DNA of 64,000 bases from NCBI RefSeq assembly GCF_007713735.2, contig NZ_VMNW02000023.1:1-64000 (forward strand), in the 5' to 3' direction. The DNA is from Amycolatopsis acidicola. Its GTDB lineage: Bacteria; Actinomycetota; Actinomycetes; Mycobacteriales; Pseudonocardiaceae. Positions 37,175 through 45,693 of this stretch are shown here, piece by piece (within the stretch, counting starts at the first letter, position 1; the number at the start of each line of letters is the position of its first letter). Below the pieces are notes generated by a model. That model did no database searches. It was not told where the DNA came from and saw only the letters and a program-made list of their open reading frames with translations. Made by a program: the position numbers and the translations under genes.

Positions 37175-37639
37175 TCAGTGTTCGCGGCTCGTGGCCGCGG
37201 CGGGGATGACGACGACGGGGCAGTGCGCGTGCCGCACGCATCGGGTGGCCACGCTGCCGACGAGGATTTCGGCGATCGGCCGGGAGCCGTGCGAGCCGAC
37301 GACCAGCAGGTCGGCGTCCTTGGCCTCCTTGACCAGTTCGGTCGCGGGATCGCCGTCGGTGAGGGTTTCGCTCGCCTCCGGCGGGTTTTCCATGGTCCGC
37401 AGGGCGCCCCGCACGGTGCTGTGCAACAGATCGGCGTACTCCGGGGCCGGGCCGACCGGGCGGCGGCCGTGTGGCTGGATGGCGTAGGAGGTGCCGGGCA
37501 GCAGGTCGTCGCGTGCGCGCACGAGCACGGCACGGACCTCGTCGCGCTCCGGGACGGCTTCGCCCAGCGCCCAGCGCAGCGCGGCCTCGCTCTGCGGGGA
37601 TCCGTCGACTCCGACGACGATCTTTCGCTTGGCGGACAT
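37175..37639 (-). CDS. Universal stress protein, single domain
   Basis: A 154-residue USP. It opens [20 protein letters not shown], ends its domain with [36 protein letters not shown] and has a short tail. The second nucleotide-binding glycine cluster is GSHGSRP, a shortened form of the usual GxxGxGG, so ATP binding is uncertain. It is divergent from the PEP synthase gene, with two DevR-like sites between them. Confidence 0.92.
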   Translation of the reverse strand: MSAKRKIVVGVDGSPQSEAALRWALGEAVPERDEVRAVLVRARDDLLPGTSYAIQPHGRRPVGPAPEYADLLHSTVRGALRTMENPPEASETLTDGDPATELVKEAKDADLLVVGSHGSRPIAEILVGSVATRCVRHAHCPVVVIPAAATSREH

Positions 37640-37698
37640 GGGATTCCTCCTTCGAAGGACGATGTCGCCAGGGTGCGCGTGGCCGGGAACGCCCGGAC

Positions 37699-37749
37699 AG
37701 AGCCGAAAGTCCTGCCGATGCGCCCTCGCGGAAAGGGACTTCGGGCTCT
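37699..37749. promoter_or_regulatory. Two divergent DevR/DosR-like operators
   Basis: Minus-strand AGGACTTTCGGCTCT (37699-37713) and plus-strand GGGACTTCGGGCTCT (37735-37749), 36 bp between starts. Each lies 60 bp from its gene: the USP (start 37639) and the PEP synthase (start 37811). The symmetry suggests one bound site per promoter. Confidence 0.6.
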
Positions 37750-37810
37750 CGAAGCACCCGGCCGCGCGCCGAACACTCGGGGCGTGACCGGACCGAGTCA
37801 GGAGGAGAAG

Positions 37811-40060
37811 ATGACAGCCGTCAAGGACCTCACCGAACTCCGGCTCGCGGACGACGTGTCCGCGGGCGGCAAGGGAGCCAACCTGGGGGAGATGACCGCC
37901 GCGGGGTTCCCGGTCCCCGGCGGTTTCGTGGTGCTGCGGGAGGGTTACCTGGCGGCGATGGAGGCGGGCGGCGTCCGGGCGGGGCTGGCCCGGCTGCACG
38001 AGCGGGCGCTCGCCGCGGCGGGTGACCCGGACGCGCTCGCCGCGAACTGCGGGGAGATGCAGGAGCTCATCCGCAAAGCGGCGCTGCCGGGGGAGCTGCG
38101 TGACGAGATCCTCGCCGCTTACGGCAGGATCGGCCGTGACGTGCGGGTGGCCGTGCGCTCGTCCGCCACCGGCGAGGACGGCGCCGACGCGTCGTTCGCG
38201 GGCATGAATGCCACCTATACCAACACAGTCGGCGAAGACGCCTTGCTGCGCCGCGTGGTGGACTGCTGGGCGTCGGCGTTCTCGCCCCGGGTGGTCGCCT
38301 ATCGCGCGGAGCGCGGGTTCACCGCCGAGCCGGCGATCGCGGTGGTGGTGCAGCGCATGGTCGAGGCCGAGCGCGCCGGGGTGATCTTCACGGCCGACCC
38401 GCGCACCGCGGACCGGAAGCGGCTCGTCGTGGAGGCGGTGTTCGGGCAGGGCGAGACGCTGGTGAGCGGCGCGGTCGAACCCGACTCCTACGTGGTGGAC
38501 AAGGAAGAGCTGCGCCTGACCGGGGTTCGGGTCGGGAACAAGAAGTACCAGATCGTGCGTGGCGAGACCGGCGACACCCGGGTCGAGCTGCCGGAGCCCG
38601 CCGCCCGGCGGCGGGTGCTGGAGGACGCGGCCGTCATCGAGCTGGCGCGGCTGGCGATCCGGGTGGAGGAGCACTACGGCCGCCCGCAGGACATGGAGTG
38701 GGTGATCGATCCCGGCCGCGAGATCTTCCTCGTGCAGACGCGGCCTATCACGACGCTCGCGCCGGCGTCGGCGGAAGGCGAGCAGCTCGTCCGCGGTCTC
38801 GCCGCTTCACCGGGCACGGCGGGCGGCGCGGTGCGGGTGCTGCGGTCGCCGGAGGAGGGCAAGCAGCTGCGCGCGGGCGAGATCCTGGTCGCCCCGATGA
38901 CGAATCCCGACTGGGTGCCCACGATCCGCCGCGCGGCCGCGCTCGTCACCGACGGCGGCGGGATGACCTGTCACGCCGCGATCGTGGCGCGCGAGCTGGG
39001 TGTGCCGTGCGTGGTGGGCACCGAGCACGCCACGACGGTGCTCAAGACGGGGCGTCTGGTCACGGTCGACGGCGGCGCGGGCGAAGTCCGTTCCGGGGCG
39101 CAGCCGGCACCGGCCCGCACGGAAACGCGGCGCCCGGTCATGCGGGTCGCCGACGCCGAGGCGCTCGGCACGCGGCTCTACGTCAACGTGGCCATGCCGG
39201 AACAAGCCGAGCACGCCGCCGCGCTGCCCGTGGACGGGGTGGGGCTGGTGCGCGCGGAGTTCATGCTGACCGAGGCGCTCGGCGGGCGGCATCCGCGCGA
39301 CCTGCTCGCGCACGGCGAGGAAAAGTCCTTTGTGGACCGGATGGCGGAGTCGCTGCTGCGGATCACCCGGCCGTTCGCGCCCCGGCCCGTCGTCTACCGC
39401 GCGACGGATTTGCGCGGCAACGAGTTCCGCGGCCTGATCGGGGGCGCGGACTACGAGCTGCCGGAGGACAATCCGATGATCGGCTATCGTGGCTGCTACC
39501 GGTACGTCCGCCAGCCCGACCTGTTCGCGCTCGAGCTCGAGGTGCTGGCCCGGGTCCGTGAGCAGACCCCGAACCTGCACCTGATGCTGCCGTTCGTGCG
39601 GACGAAATGGGAACTGGAGGAGTGCCTGCGGCTGGTGGACGCGAGCCCGCTGGGGCGCCAGCGCGGGCTGCTCCGGTGGGTGATGGCCGAGGTGCCTTCG
39701 GTGCTGTACTGGCTGCCGGAGTACGCCGGTCTCGGTATCGACGGGGTGTCGATCGGCAGCAACGACCTCACGCAGCTGATCCTCGGCGTGGACCGCGACT
39801 CGGCCGAATGCGCCGAGCTGTTCGACGAATCGGACCCCGCCGTGCTCGACGCGATCGGCCGGATCATCGGCACCGCCCGTGATCTGGGCATCACGTCGTC
39901 GCTGTGCGGGCAGGCGCCGTCCAACCGGCCGGAGTTCGCCGAGCGGCTGGTGCGGCTGGGCATCACGTCGGTCTCGGTGGACCCGGACGCCGTGCCCGCC
40001 GCGCACCGGGTCATCGCGGCCGCCGAGCGCAGGCTGCTGCTCGATCAGGCGCGTGCCTGA
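37811..40060 (+). CDS. ppsA: Phosphoenolpyruvate synthase
   Basis: A 749-residue PEP synthase. The N-terminal ATP-grasp domain has [38 protein letters not shown] and [20 protein letters not shown]. The swivelling domain carries the phospho-His ([16 protein letters not shown], His388). The C-terminal TIM barrel has [28 protein letters not shown] and the catalytic [11 protein letters not shown]. It makes PEP from pyruvate and ATP, useful for gluconeogenesis from lactate or pyruvate in hypoxia. Strong GGAGGAGAAG site. The 3' end overlaps the convergent CBS gene by 16 bp. Confidence 0.95.
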   Translation: MTAVKDLTELRLADDVSAGGKGANLGEMTAAGFPVPGGFVVLREGYLAAMEAGGVRAGLARLHERALAAAGDPDALAANCGEMQELIRKAALPGELRDEILAAYGRIGRDVRVAVRSSATGEDGADASFAGMNATYTNTVGEDALLRRVVDCWASAFSPRVVAYRAERGFTAEPAIAVVVQRMVEAERAGVIFTADPRTADRKRLVVEAVFGQGETLVSGAVEPDSYVVDKEELRLTGVRVGNKKYQIVRGETGDTRVELPEPAARRRVLEDAAVIELARLAIRVEEHYGRPQDMEWVIDPGREIFLVQTRPITTLAPASAEGEQLVRGLAASPGTAGGAVRVLRSPEEGKQLRAGEILVAPMTNPDWVPTIRRAAALVTDGGGMTCHAAIVARELGVPCVVGTEHATTVLKTGRLVTVDGGAGEVRSGAQPAPARTETRRPVMRVADAEALGTRLYVNVAMPEQAEHAAALPVDGVGLVRAEFMLTEALGGRHPRDLLAHGEEKSFVDRMAESLLRITRPFAPRPVVYRATDLRGNEFRGLIGGADYELPEDNPMIGYRGCYRYVRQPDLFALELEVLARVREQTPNLHLMLPFVRTKWELEECLRLVDASPLGRQRGLLRWVMAEVPSVLYWLPEYAGLGIDGVSIGSNDLTQLILGVDRDSAECAELFDESDPAVLDAIGRIIGTARDLGITSSLCGQAPSNRPEFAERLVRLGITSVSVDPDAVPAAHRVIAAAERRLLLDQARA

Positions 40061-40467
40061 AAGACCAGTGCCCGCAACAGATCGCGCCAGCTGATCACGC
40101 CGACGAGTTTGCCGGAGCCGAGCACCGGAACCCACCGCTGCCGGGACTCGAGCAGGAGCTCGGCGACGGCGGTCAGCTCGGCGTCCGGGCCCACTGCCGG
40201 GACCGGGCGCCGCATGACCTGCCGCACGGTGCGCGCGACGTCGCCCACCGTCACGCCACCCTCCGGTGTGGACTGTCCGCGCGGGCCGGGCACGAGCCGC
40301 GCGCGGACCACGTCGGCCTCGGTCACGACACCGGCCAGCTCGCCGGCCGCGCCGACGACCGGCAGCGACGTGAACCCGTGGCGCAGCATCAGCCCGGCGG
40401 CTTCCTCGATACCCGCGTCGGGAGTGAGCCCGAGTACCGGGCTGCTCATGATCTCGAATGCTCGCAT
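40045..40467 (-). CDS. Two-CBS-domain protein (Hrp1-like)
   Basis: A 140-residue protein made of two CBS domains ([20 protein letters not shown] to LVPGPRG, then [20 protein letters not shown] to [10 protein letters not shown]). Length and layout match Hrp1 (Rv2626c), a DosR-regulon protein. CBS pairs bind adenine nucleotides. Start ATG 40467. Divergent from another CBS gene across a DevR-like site; convergent overlap with the PEP synthase gene. Confidence 0.9.
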   Translation of the reverse strand: MRAFEIMSSPVLGLTPDAGIEEAAGLMLRHGFTSLPVVGAAGELAGVVTEADVVRARLVPGPRGQSTPEGGVTVGDVARTVRQVMRRPVPAVGPDAELTAVAELLLESRQRWVPVLGSGKLVGVISWRDLLRALVFQARA

Positions 40468-40525
40468 GGCACCGAGGATGACCACCCGGCGGCCGCGCGC
40501 ACAGGTGCCGCTCGGCCCGGCTGGG

Positions 40526-40540
40526 GAGGACGAAGGACCC
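40526..40540 (-). promoter_or_regulatory. DevR/DosR-like operator
   Basis: Minus-strand GGGTCCTTCGTCCTC between the divergent CBS-domain genes (starts 40467 and 40601). It keeps the GGG-CCTTCG core, close to the mycobacterial GGGACTTTNGTCCC form. Confidence 0.5.
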
Positions 40541-40600
40541 TTCGCCGGGCGGGTGCGCGCGGGGGAGTCTCGGCAGCGAAACCGACAGGGAGGAAAGACC

Positions 40601-41191
40601 ATGCGCGCCCGGGACATCATGAGCAGCCCCGCCGTCACCACCACGCCGGACACCGAGGTGGCCGTGGCGGAGAAAATCCTTGTGCAGCGCGGATTCACGG
40701 CGCTGCCGGTGATCGACGAGGACCGGCTGGCAGGGGTGGTGACCGAGGCGGACCTCCTCGCCGACCGGTTTCCGGAGCAGCCGCATCGTTCGCATGCCAC
40801 GGTCGGGGAGGTCATGAACCCCGTGGCGCGCACGGTCGATATCGACACCGACGCCACGCGGATAGCGCGGCTGATGCTCGATACCCGCGTGCGCTGCCTG
40901 CCGGTGATGGATCGCGGCAAGGTGGCCGGTGTCGTCACCCGCCGGGATTTCCTGCGCGCGCTCGCCCGGCCCGATGCCAAGCTCGCCGAGGACGTCACCC
41001 GCCGCTTGTCGGTGTTCCCTCCCGCGGACCGGTGGATCGTCGACGTCGCGGACGGCGAAGCCACCATCATCGACCGGTACGCGAGCGAAAAGGACCACGA
41101 GGTCGCGGTCGTGCTCGCGGAAAGCGTGCCGGGCGTGATCCGGGCCCGGTGCTACGTAGGCGAAGTCGAGCATGAACGGAAACGGTCGTGA
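40601..41191 (+). CDS. CBS-pair protein with C-terminal BON-like domain
   Basis: A 196-residue protein. Two CBS domains (MRARDIMSSPAVTTTPDTEV to LLADRFPEQ; VGEVMNPVARTVDIDTDATR to RRDFLRALAR) are followed by a BON-like tail (LAEDVTRRL, DVADGEATII, ESVPGVIRARC). BON domains bind membranes or hydrophobic ligands, so nucleotide sensing at the membrane is possible. AGGGAGGAAAG precedes ATG 40601. The stop overlaps the next gene's GTG (GTGA). Confidence 0.88.
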   Translation: MRARDIMSSPAVTTTPDTEVAVAEKILVQRGFTALPVIDEDRLAGVVTEADLLADRFPEQPHRSHATVGEVMNPVARTVDIDTDATRIARLMLDTRVRCLPVMDRGKVAGVVTRRDFLRALARPDAKLAEDVTRRLSVFPPADRWIVDVADGEATIIDRYASEKDHEVAVVLAESVPGVIRARCYVGEVEHERKRS

Positions 41192-41568
41192 ACCCGCCGG
41201 TCGTCGCCGGTGTCGACGGCGGCCCGGCGAGCGACGCCGTGCTCGCCGCGGCTTTCGGCGAAGCCAGGACGCGGAAAGCGCCGCTCGTCGTCGTGCACGT
41301 CGACGCCGCGCCGCACGGGATCCTGCGGATGCGCCGCGCGCTGGCGGGCTGGGAGGCGAGGTTCCCCGAGGTGACCGCGCACTGGATCGTGCAGCACGAC
41401 CATCCCGGCAGGCACCTGCTCGACCAGGCCGCCGGGGCGCAGCTGCTGGTGACGGGACAGCGGGGACGACGGCCCGGCCGGACCGGCCGCGCCCTGCGGA
41501 AGAACTCCGGATGCCCGCTGCTGATCATCCCCGCGAAGGGGTCGAGCCATGCACGCGCGCGCGGGTGA
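41188..41568 (+). CDS. Short universal stress protein-like
   Basis: A 126-residue protein with GTG start coupled to the CBS gene. It keeps the opening VVAGVDGGPASDAVLAAAFGEA, the LVVVHVDAA strand, the ARFPEVTAHWIVQHDHPGRHLLD segment and the final PLLIIP strand. This corresponds to the second half of tandem USPs. The glycine-rich ATP motif is degenerate (GQRGRRPGRTGRALR), so it probably does not bind ATP in the usual way. Its end overlaps the DUF1918 gene by 20 bp. Confidence 0.78.
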   Translation: MNPPVVAGVDGGPASDAVLAAAFGEARTRKAPLVVVHVDAAPHGILRMRRALAGWEARFPEVTAHWIVQHDHPGRHLLDQAAGAQLLVTGQRGRRPGRTGRALRKNSGCPLLIIPAKGSSHARARG

Positions 41569-41812
41569 CTGGATCGCCATCGAGGGCCACACGACCGGCG
41601 TGGCCGGGCAACGCGGGCAGATCCTCGAAGTGCGGTCCGCCGATGGCTCGCCGCCGTTCCTCGTGCACTGGCTGTCCGACGGCCACACTTCGCTGTGTTT
41701 CCCCGGACCGGACGCCAGGGTGCTGACCCCGGCCGAGCTGGCCGAGGCCGACGAGCGGGCGCGTAAGCGGTTCGACGCGGTGCAGGACGAGCTGTCCGGC
41801 AACTCCCGATAG
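41549..41812 (+). CDS. DUF1918-family small protein
   Basis: An 87-residue protein. The N-terminal SH3-like part matches DUF1918 (MHARAGDWIAIEGHTTGVAG, RGQILEVRSADGSPPFLVHW, GHTSLCFPGPDARV), followed by a charged helix (ELAEADERARKRFDAVQDEL). Small actinobacterial family, function unknown. Begins inside the previous gene and is followed 10 bp later by another small ORF, so it is part of the CBS-USP unit. Confidence 0.88.
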   Translation: MHARAGDWIAIEGHTTGVAGQRGQILEVRSADGSPPFLVHWLSDGHTSLCFPGPDARVLTPAELAEADERARKRFDAVQDELSGNSR

Positions 41813-41822
41813 GAGAAAAGCC

Positions 41823-42008
41823 ATGACCGACAAGGAAAGTCTGCGGGCCGCGCGGGAAGCGCGCGAGAGCGCCCAGGACCGCGTCTCGCCCTCGCACGGC
41901 ACGGCGGAGCTGGCCGAGCGGAACATCCGGCGTTACCTGGCCGCGGAACAGCGCCGCAGCCAGGAAAAGCCCGGCGGCGAAACGGAAGACGAGTCAGTCG
42001 GCCGGTGA
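41823..42008 (+). CDS. Small charged hypothetical protein, 61 aa
   Basis: A 61-residue highly charged protein beginning MTDKESLRAAREARESAQD and rich in Arg, Glu and Lys. It is probably helical up to RNIRRYLAAEQRRSQ and disordered after that. AGGAGAAAAGCC precedes the start. No family recognised. Last gene of the CBS-USP-DUF1918 unit, overlapping the convergent membrane gene by 15 bp. Small size and charge suit a nucleic-acid or ribosome-binding stress protein, which is speculation. Confidence 0.65.
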   Translation: MTDKESLRAAREARESAQDRVSPSHGTAELAERNIRRYLAAEQRRSQEKPGGETEDESVGR

Positions 42009-42245
42009 CGGCGGCACCGGGATGCCGTGTCCCGATCGCCGGCCCAGCCGGAGATACGCCACCGGGCCGACGAAGTTGACGGCGATGATCAGCGCCCAGG
42101 CCGGTTTCGGGCCGCGCACGTCGTCGGCGGGCCGGCGCGAGAGGTCCCACCACGCGTCCGCGGCCAGCGCCAGCTGGACGGCGCCCGCACCGATGATGTT
42201 CGCCTTGGCCAGGCCGGAAAGTTCGGACCACTTCTTGTGCGTCAT
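41994..42245 (-). CDS. Small two-helix membrane protein (PLDc_N-like)
   Basis: An 83-residue protein: a helix at about 14-30 (LAKANIIGAGAVQLALAADA), then KPAWALIIAVNFVGPVAYL, the KP-W-N pattern of the phospholipase D N-terminal-like (PLDc_N) membrane domain. No catalytic domain follows. Start ATG 42245. It is divergent from the 4-helix protein at 42354 across a well-formed pair of DevR-like sites. Confidence 0.7.
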   Translation of the reverse strand: MTHKKWSELSGLAKANIIGAGAVQLALAADAWWDLSRRPADDVRGPKPAWALIIAVNFVGPVAYLRLGRRSGHGIPVPPSPAD

Positions 42246-42281
42246 GGTTTTCCACCCTGCGCCGCGAACAGGCCGCGCCGA

Positions 42282-42319
42282 AGGGCCCAAGGTCGCCGCC
42301 CGCCGGGACCTGAGGCTCT
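42282..42319. promoter_or_regulatory. Inverted DevR/DosR-like operator pair, 23-bp spacing
   Basis: Minus-strand GCGACCTTGGGCCCT (42282-42296) and plus-strand GGGACCTGAGGCTCT (42305-42319). Starts are 23 bp apart with 8 bp between sites. The plus gene starts 34 bp downstream and the minus gene 36 bp away, so both divergent promoters could be served. Confidence 0.6.
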
Positions 42320-42353
42320 GGAGCACTCCGCCGTGCGGGCAGAAGGTGTGGTG

Positions 42354-42758
42354 ATGAACAGGATCGACTGGCCGCGCGACACGGCGCGGCGTCCGGTCCT
42401 CGCCGCGTGCGCCGGGCTGGTCGCGGTACTGGCGTACGCGGGCGCGGCCGCGCTGATCACCGGAGTGCTGGGGCTCGGGGCCGAGGTGACCGCGCGTCTT
42501 CCCTGGGGCAGTACGGTTTTCGCCGGGGTGGCGCTCGCGCTCGTCGTCGGCGTGCCGATGACGGTCGTCGCCTGCTTCGGCAGCCGCGGCAACGCGTACA
42601 CCAGCGTCGCGGCGGTCGTCGCTGGCTCGATGCTCATCGGCTGGATCGCGGTCGAGATCGGCTTCGTGCGGACCTACAGCTGGCTGCAGCCGGTCTTCGC
42701 CTTCGCCGGGCTGCTCATCGCCCACGCCGGTCTCCGGCGGTTCAGGAGGACATCATGA
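42354..42758 (+). CDS. Four-helix membrane protein, unknown
   Basis: A 134-residue integral membrane protein with four hydrophobic helices (about 16-40, 52-72, 82-105 and 110-127) and a short basic tail. No family recognised and no conserved polar motif is obvious. ATG 42354 is preceded by AGAAGG; GTG at 42348 is possible. It overlaps the next CBS-BON gene by 4 bp (ATGA-type) and is therefore translationally coupled to it and, through it, to the P1B-5 ATPase. It may be an accessory subunit of that pump. Confidence 0.7.
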   Translation: MNRIDWPRDTARRPVLAACAGLVAVLAYAGAAALITGVLGLGAEVTARLPWGSTVFAGVALALVVGVPMTVVACFGSRGNAYTSVAAVVAGSMLIGWIAVEIGFVRTYSWLQPVFAFAGLLIAHAGLRRFRRTS

Positions 42759-43435
42759 AGACGACGCGGGTCCGGGACGTGATGACGTCCGAGGTCCATT
42801 CGGTACGGCGGACCACGCCGTTCAAGGCCGTGGCCGGGCTGCTGGCCGGTTACCGGATCAGCGCCATGCCGGTGGTCGACGACGAGCGCACCGTCGTCGG
42901 CGTCGTCTCCGAGGCGGACCTGATGCGCGAACAGGTCCCGCCGCGACGGTGGCGGCGCTCGCGCGAGCGCGACGCGCGTACCGCCGGGGAGCTGATGACG
43001 AGCCCGGCGATCACCGCGACCGCGGACACCACCGTCGCCGAGGCGGCCCGCCGGATGACGCGCGGGAACGTCAAACGGCTCCCCGTCGTCGACGCCTACG
43101 GCAAGCTGGTGGCGGTGGTCAGCCGGGCCGACCTGATCGCTCTTTTCGCGCGCCCGGACGAAGAACTGCGCGAGGAGATCGAACTCGAGGTGGTGGAGCG
43201 GGCGCTGTGCGTGCCGCGCGCGAGCATCTCGGTCTCGGTGACGGACGGGGTGGCGACCCTGTCGGGGAAGCTGGAACGCAAGAGCCTGGTGCCCATCGCC
43301 GAAACACTCGCCGCGCGCGTGCCCGGCGTCGTGGGGGTGGTCGGCGACCTCTCCTTCGACTTCGACGACAGCCGTGTCCGGGGCACCGAGCCGGCGAACG
43401 AAGGCGTCCTGCACGACGTGTGGCACCGGGAATGA
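42755..43435 (+). CDS. CBS-pair protein with BON domain
   Basis: A 226-residue protein: two CBS domains (VRDVMTSEVHSVRRTTPFKA to LMREQV; AGELMTSPAITATADTTVAE to RADLIALFARP), a linker, and a BON domain (VERALCVPRASISVSVTDG, VPIAETLAARVPGVVGVVG). GGAGGA precedes ATG 42755. It is coupled on both sides (4-bp overlaps) to a membrane protein and the P1B-5 ATPase. This suggests nucleotide-dependent regulation of the transporter; that link is inference. Confidence 0.88.
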   Translation: MKTTRVRDVMTSEVHSVRRTTPFKAVAGLLAGYRISAMPVVDDERTVVGVVSEADLMREQVPPRRWRRSRERDARTAGELMTSPAITATADTTVAEAARRMTRGNVKRLPVVDAYGKLVAVVSRADLIALFARPDEELREEIELEVVERALCVPRASISVSVTDGVATLSGKLERKSLVPIAETLAARVPGVVGVVGDLSFDFDDSRVRGTEPANEGVLHDVWHRE

Positions 43436-45693
43436 CACGGTCCCGGGAAGCGTGGCTGCTCGCTGCCGTGCTCCTCCTTCTGACGGCCGGTGCGATCGCG
43501 CGCCCCTTCGGCAGCATGCCCGCCGACGTGTTGTGGGCCGCCGCGGACCTGGTGGCCCTGGTCCCGGCGGTGTGGTGGGTCGTGGCCGACCTGAGGGCGG
43601 GCCGGTGGGGCGCGGACATCCTGGCGGTGCTCGCGCTGGCGAGCACGGTGGCGATCGGAGAGTTCCTGGCCGGGGCGATCATCGCGGCGATGGTGGCCAC
43701 CGGGAAGCTGCTGGAAGCGGCGGCGGGCCGGCGCGCCCGCCGGGACCTGGCCGCGTTGCTCGACCGGGCGCCCCAGCGCGCGCACGTACGCCGTGCCGGG
43801 GAACCCGTGACCGTCGCGATCGGGCAAGTCGGCGCCGGCGACCGGGTCGTCGTGCGGCCCGGTGAGGTGGTTCCCGCGGACGGGACCTGTTTGGCGGACG
43901 GGCTTTTCGACGAATCCGCGCTCACCGGCGAAGCCGAACCCGTCGCGCGCGCGACCGGGGACGCGGTGCGCAGCGGCGTCGTCAACGCAGGCGCCGCCCT
44001 CGACCTGCTGGTCTCGGCGCGCGCGGACGCCAGCACGTATGCCGGGGTGGTGCGGCTGGCCGAACAGGCCGCGGCCGCTTCGGCTCCGGTCGCGAGGCTC
44101 GCCGATCGCGTCGCCGTCTGGTTCCTGCCGCTGTCGCTGTCGATCGCGGCGGCTGCCTGGCTGGTGACCGGCGAACCCGGGCGCGCGGTCGCCGTACTGG
44201 TGACCGCGACCCCGTGCCCGTTGCTGCTGGCGGTCCCGGTCGCGGTGACCGGCGGGCTCTCCCGCGCCTCGCGCGCGGGCGTGGTGGTCAAAGACGGTGG
44301 GGCGCTGGAACTTCTCGGCCGCGCGTCGCGCCTGGCCATCGACAAGACGGGCACGGTCACCGAAGGGCAGCCGGAAGTGGGTGCGGTCGTGGCGGCCCCG
44401 GGTGTCACCGCGAAGGAGGCGCTGGGCCTCGCGGCGGCGGTCGAGCAGTACTCGCCGCACGTGCTCGCCGCCGCGGTGGTCCGTGCGGCGCGACAGCGCG
44501 GAATTCCCTTGGCAGCGGCGGACTCGGTGACCGAGGAGCCAGGGTTCGGCGCGTGCGGCACGGTGGCCGGGGAACGGATCCAGGTGGGCAGGTTCGCGCC
44601 GGGCACCGCCCTGCCGTCGTGGGCGCGCGCCGCGGCCCGCCGCAGCCACCTGGACCTCGCGTCGCTGGTGTGGGTGCGCCGGCATGGTGAGCCGGTCGCC
44701 GCGCTGCTCGTCCGCGACCGGGTGCGCCCGGACGCGTCCCGGACGCTCCGCCGGTTGCGTGCCGCCGGCATCGACCGGGTCGTGCTGCTGACCGGTGACC
44801 GCGTCGACAACGCCACTGAGGTCGCCGGGCTGGTCGGGGTGGACGAGATCCAGGCGGGGGCCACCCCGGCGGACAAGATCGGGCGGGTCCGCGCCGAACG
44901 CCGGGACGGCGTTACCGTGATGGTCGGCGACGGCGTCAACGACGCGCCCGCGCTGGCGGCGGCCGACGTCGGGGTCGCGCTGGGATCGCGGGGGTCGACC
45001 GCGGCGGCACAGGCGGCCGACGCGGTGATCCTCGACGACCGGATCGCCCATCTCGCCGACGCGATGGAGATCGCCCGGCGCACGCGCCGGCTGGCGGTGC
45101 AGAGCGCCGGTGCCGGGACGGGGCTGTCTCTGCTCGCGATGGCCGTCGCGGCGTTCGGGCTGCTGGTCCCGGTGGCGGGCGCCGTGGTGCAGGAGGCCAT
45201 CGACGTCGCCGTCATCCTCAACTCCCTGCGGATCCTGCGCGGCCGGAAGCCCGCGCGTGCCGCGGACCCGCTGCTGACCCGTTTCGCCCGGGAGCACACG
45301 GAACTGCTGCCGGTCCGGGCCGCCGTGCGGGACGCCGCGGACAGCCTCGCCGAAGGCACCGGGCCGCACGCGGACGCGGCCGTCGGGGCGGCCTACCGGC
45401 TCCTGGTGGGCCGCCTGCTGCCGCACGAGATGGCGGAAGAGCACCAGCTGTACCCCGTGCTCGACGAGGTGCTCGGCGGGCCCGAGACCACGGTGACGAT
45501 GAGCCGCGGGCACGCCGAGATCGTCCGGCTGATCCGGCGGCTCGGTCGGCATCTCGCGGAGTCCCCGGCCGGGCTGGAGCCCGACCAGGTGGACGACGTG
45601 CGGGCCACGCTCTACGGGCTCGACGCGGTGTTGAACCTGCATTTCGCGCAGGAGGAAGAGGCCTACTTCTCGCTCGCCCCGCCTGCCAGGTGA
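43432..45693 (+). CDS. P1B-5-type metal ATPase with C-terminal hemerythrin domain
   Basis: A 753-residue fusion. The ATPase part has LTGEAEPVARATG in the actuator, the membrane metal motif TPCPLLLAVP (Cys262), the phosphorylation site IDKTGTVTEGQP (Asp304), and [22 protein letters not shown]. No N-terminal heavy-metal domain is present. After the last helices, residues about 615-750 form a four-helix HHE hemerythrin-like domain (REHTELLP, HEMAEEHQLYPVLDE, SRGHAEIVRLIRR, LHFAQEEEAYF). TPC plus hemerythrin defines the P1B-5 group, for which Ni/Fe transport has been reported. The diiron site may sense O2 or iron. Its 3' end overlaps the convergent WS/DGAT gene by 31 bp. Confidence 0.9.
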   Translation: MTRSREAWLLAAVLLLLTAGAIARPFGSMPADVLWAAADLVALVPAVWWVVADLRAGRWGADILAVLALASTVAIGEFLAGAIIAAMVATGKLLEAAAGRRARRDLAALLDRAPQRAHVRRAGEPVTVAIGQVGAGDRVVVRPGEVVPADGTCLADGLFDESALTGEAEPVARATGDAVRSGVVNAGAALDLLVSARADASTYAGVVRLAEQAAAASAPVARLADRVAVWFLPLSLSIAAAAWLVTGEPGRAVAVLVTATPCPLLLAVPVAVTGGLSRASRAGVVVKDGGALELLGRASRLAIDKTGTVTEGQPEVGAVVAAPGVTAKEALGLAAAVEQYSPHVLAAAVVRAARQRGIPLAAADSVTEEPGFGACGTVAGERIQVGRFAPGTALPSWARAAARRSHLDLASLVWVRRHGEPVAALLVRDRVRPDASRTLRRLRAAGIDRVVLLTGDRVDNATEVAGLVGVDEIQAGATPADKIGRVRAERRDGVTVMVGDGVNDAPALAAADVGVALGSRGSTAAAQAADAVILDDRIAHLADAMEIARRTRRLAVQSAGAGTGLSLLAMAVAAFGLLVPVAGAVVQEAIDVAVILNSLRILRGRKPARAADPLLTRFAREHTELLPVRAAVRDAADSLAEGTGPHADAAVGAAYRLLVGRLLPHEMAEEHQLYPVLDEVLGGPETTVTMSRGHAEIVRLIRRLGRHLAESPAGLEPDQVDDVRATLYGLDAVLNLHFAQEEEAYFSLAPPAR

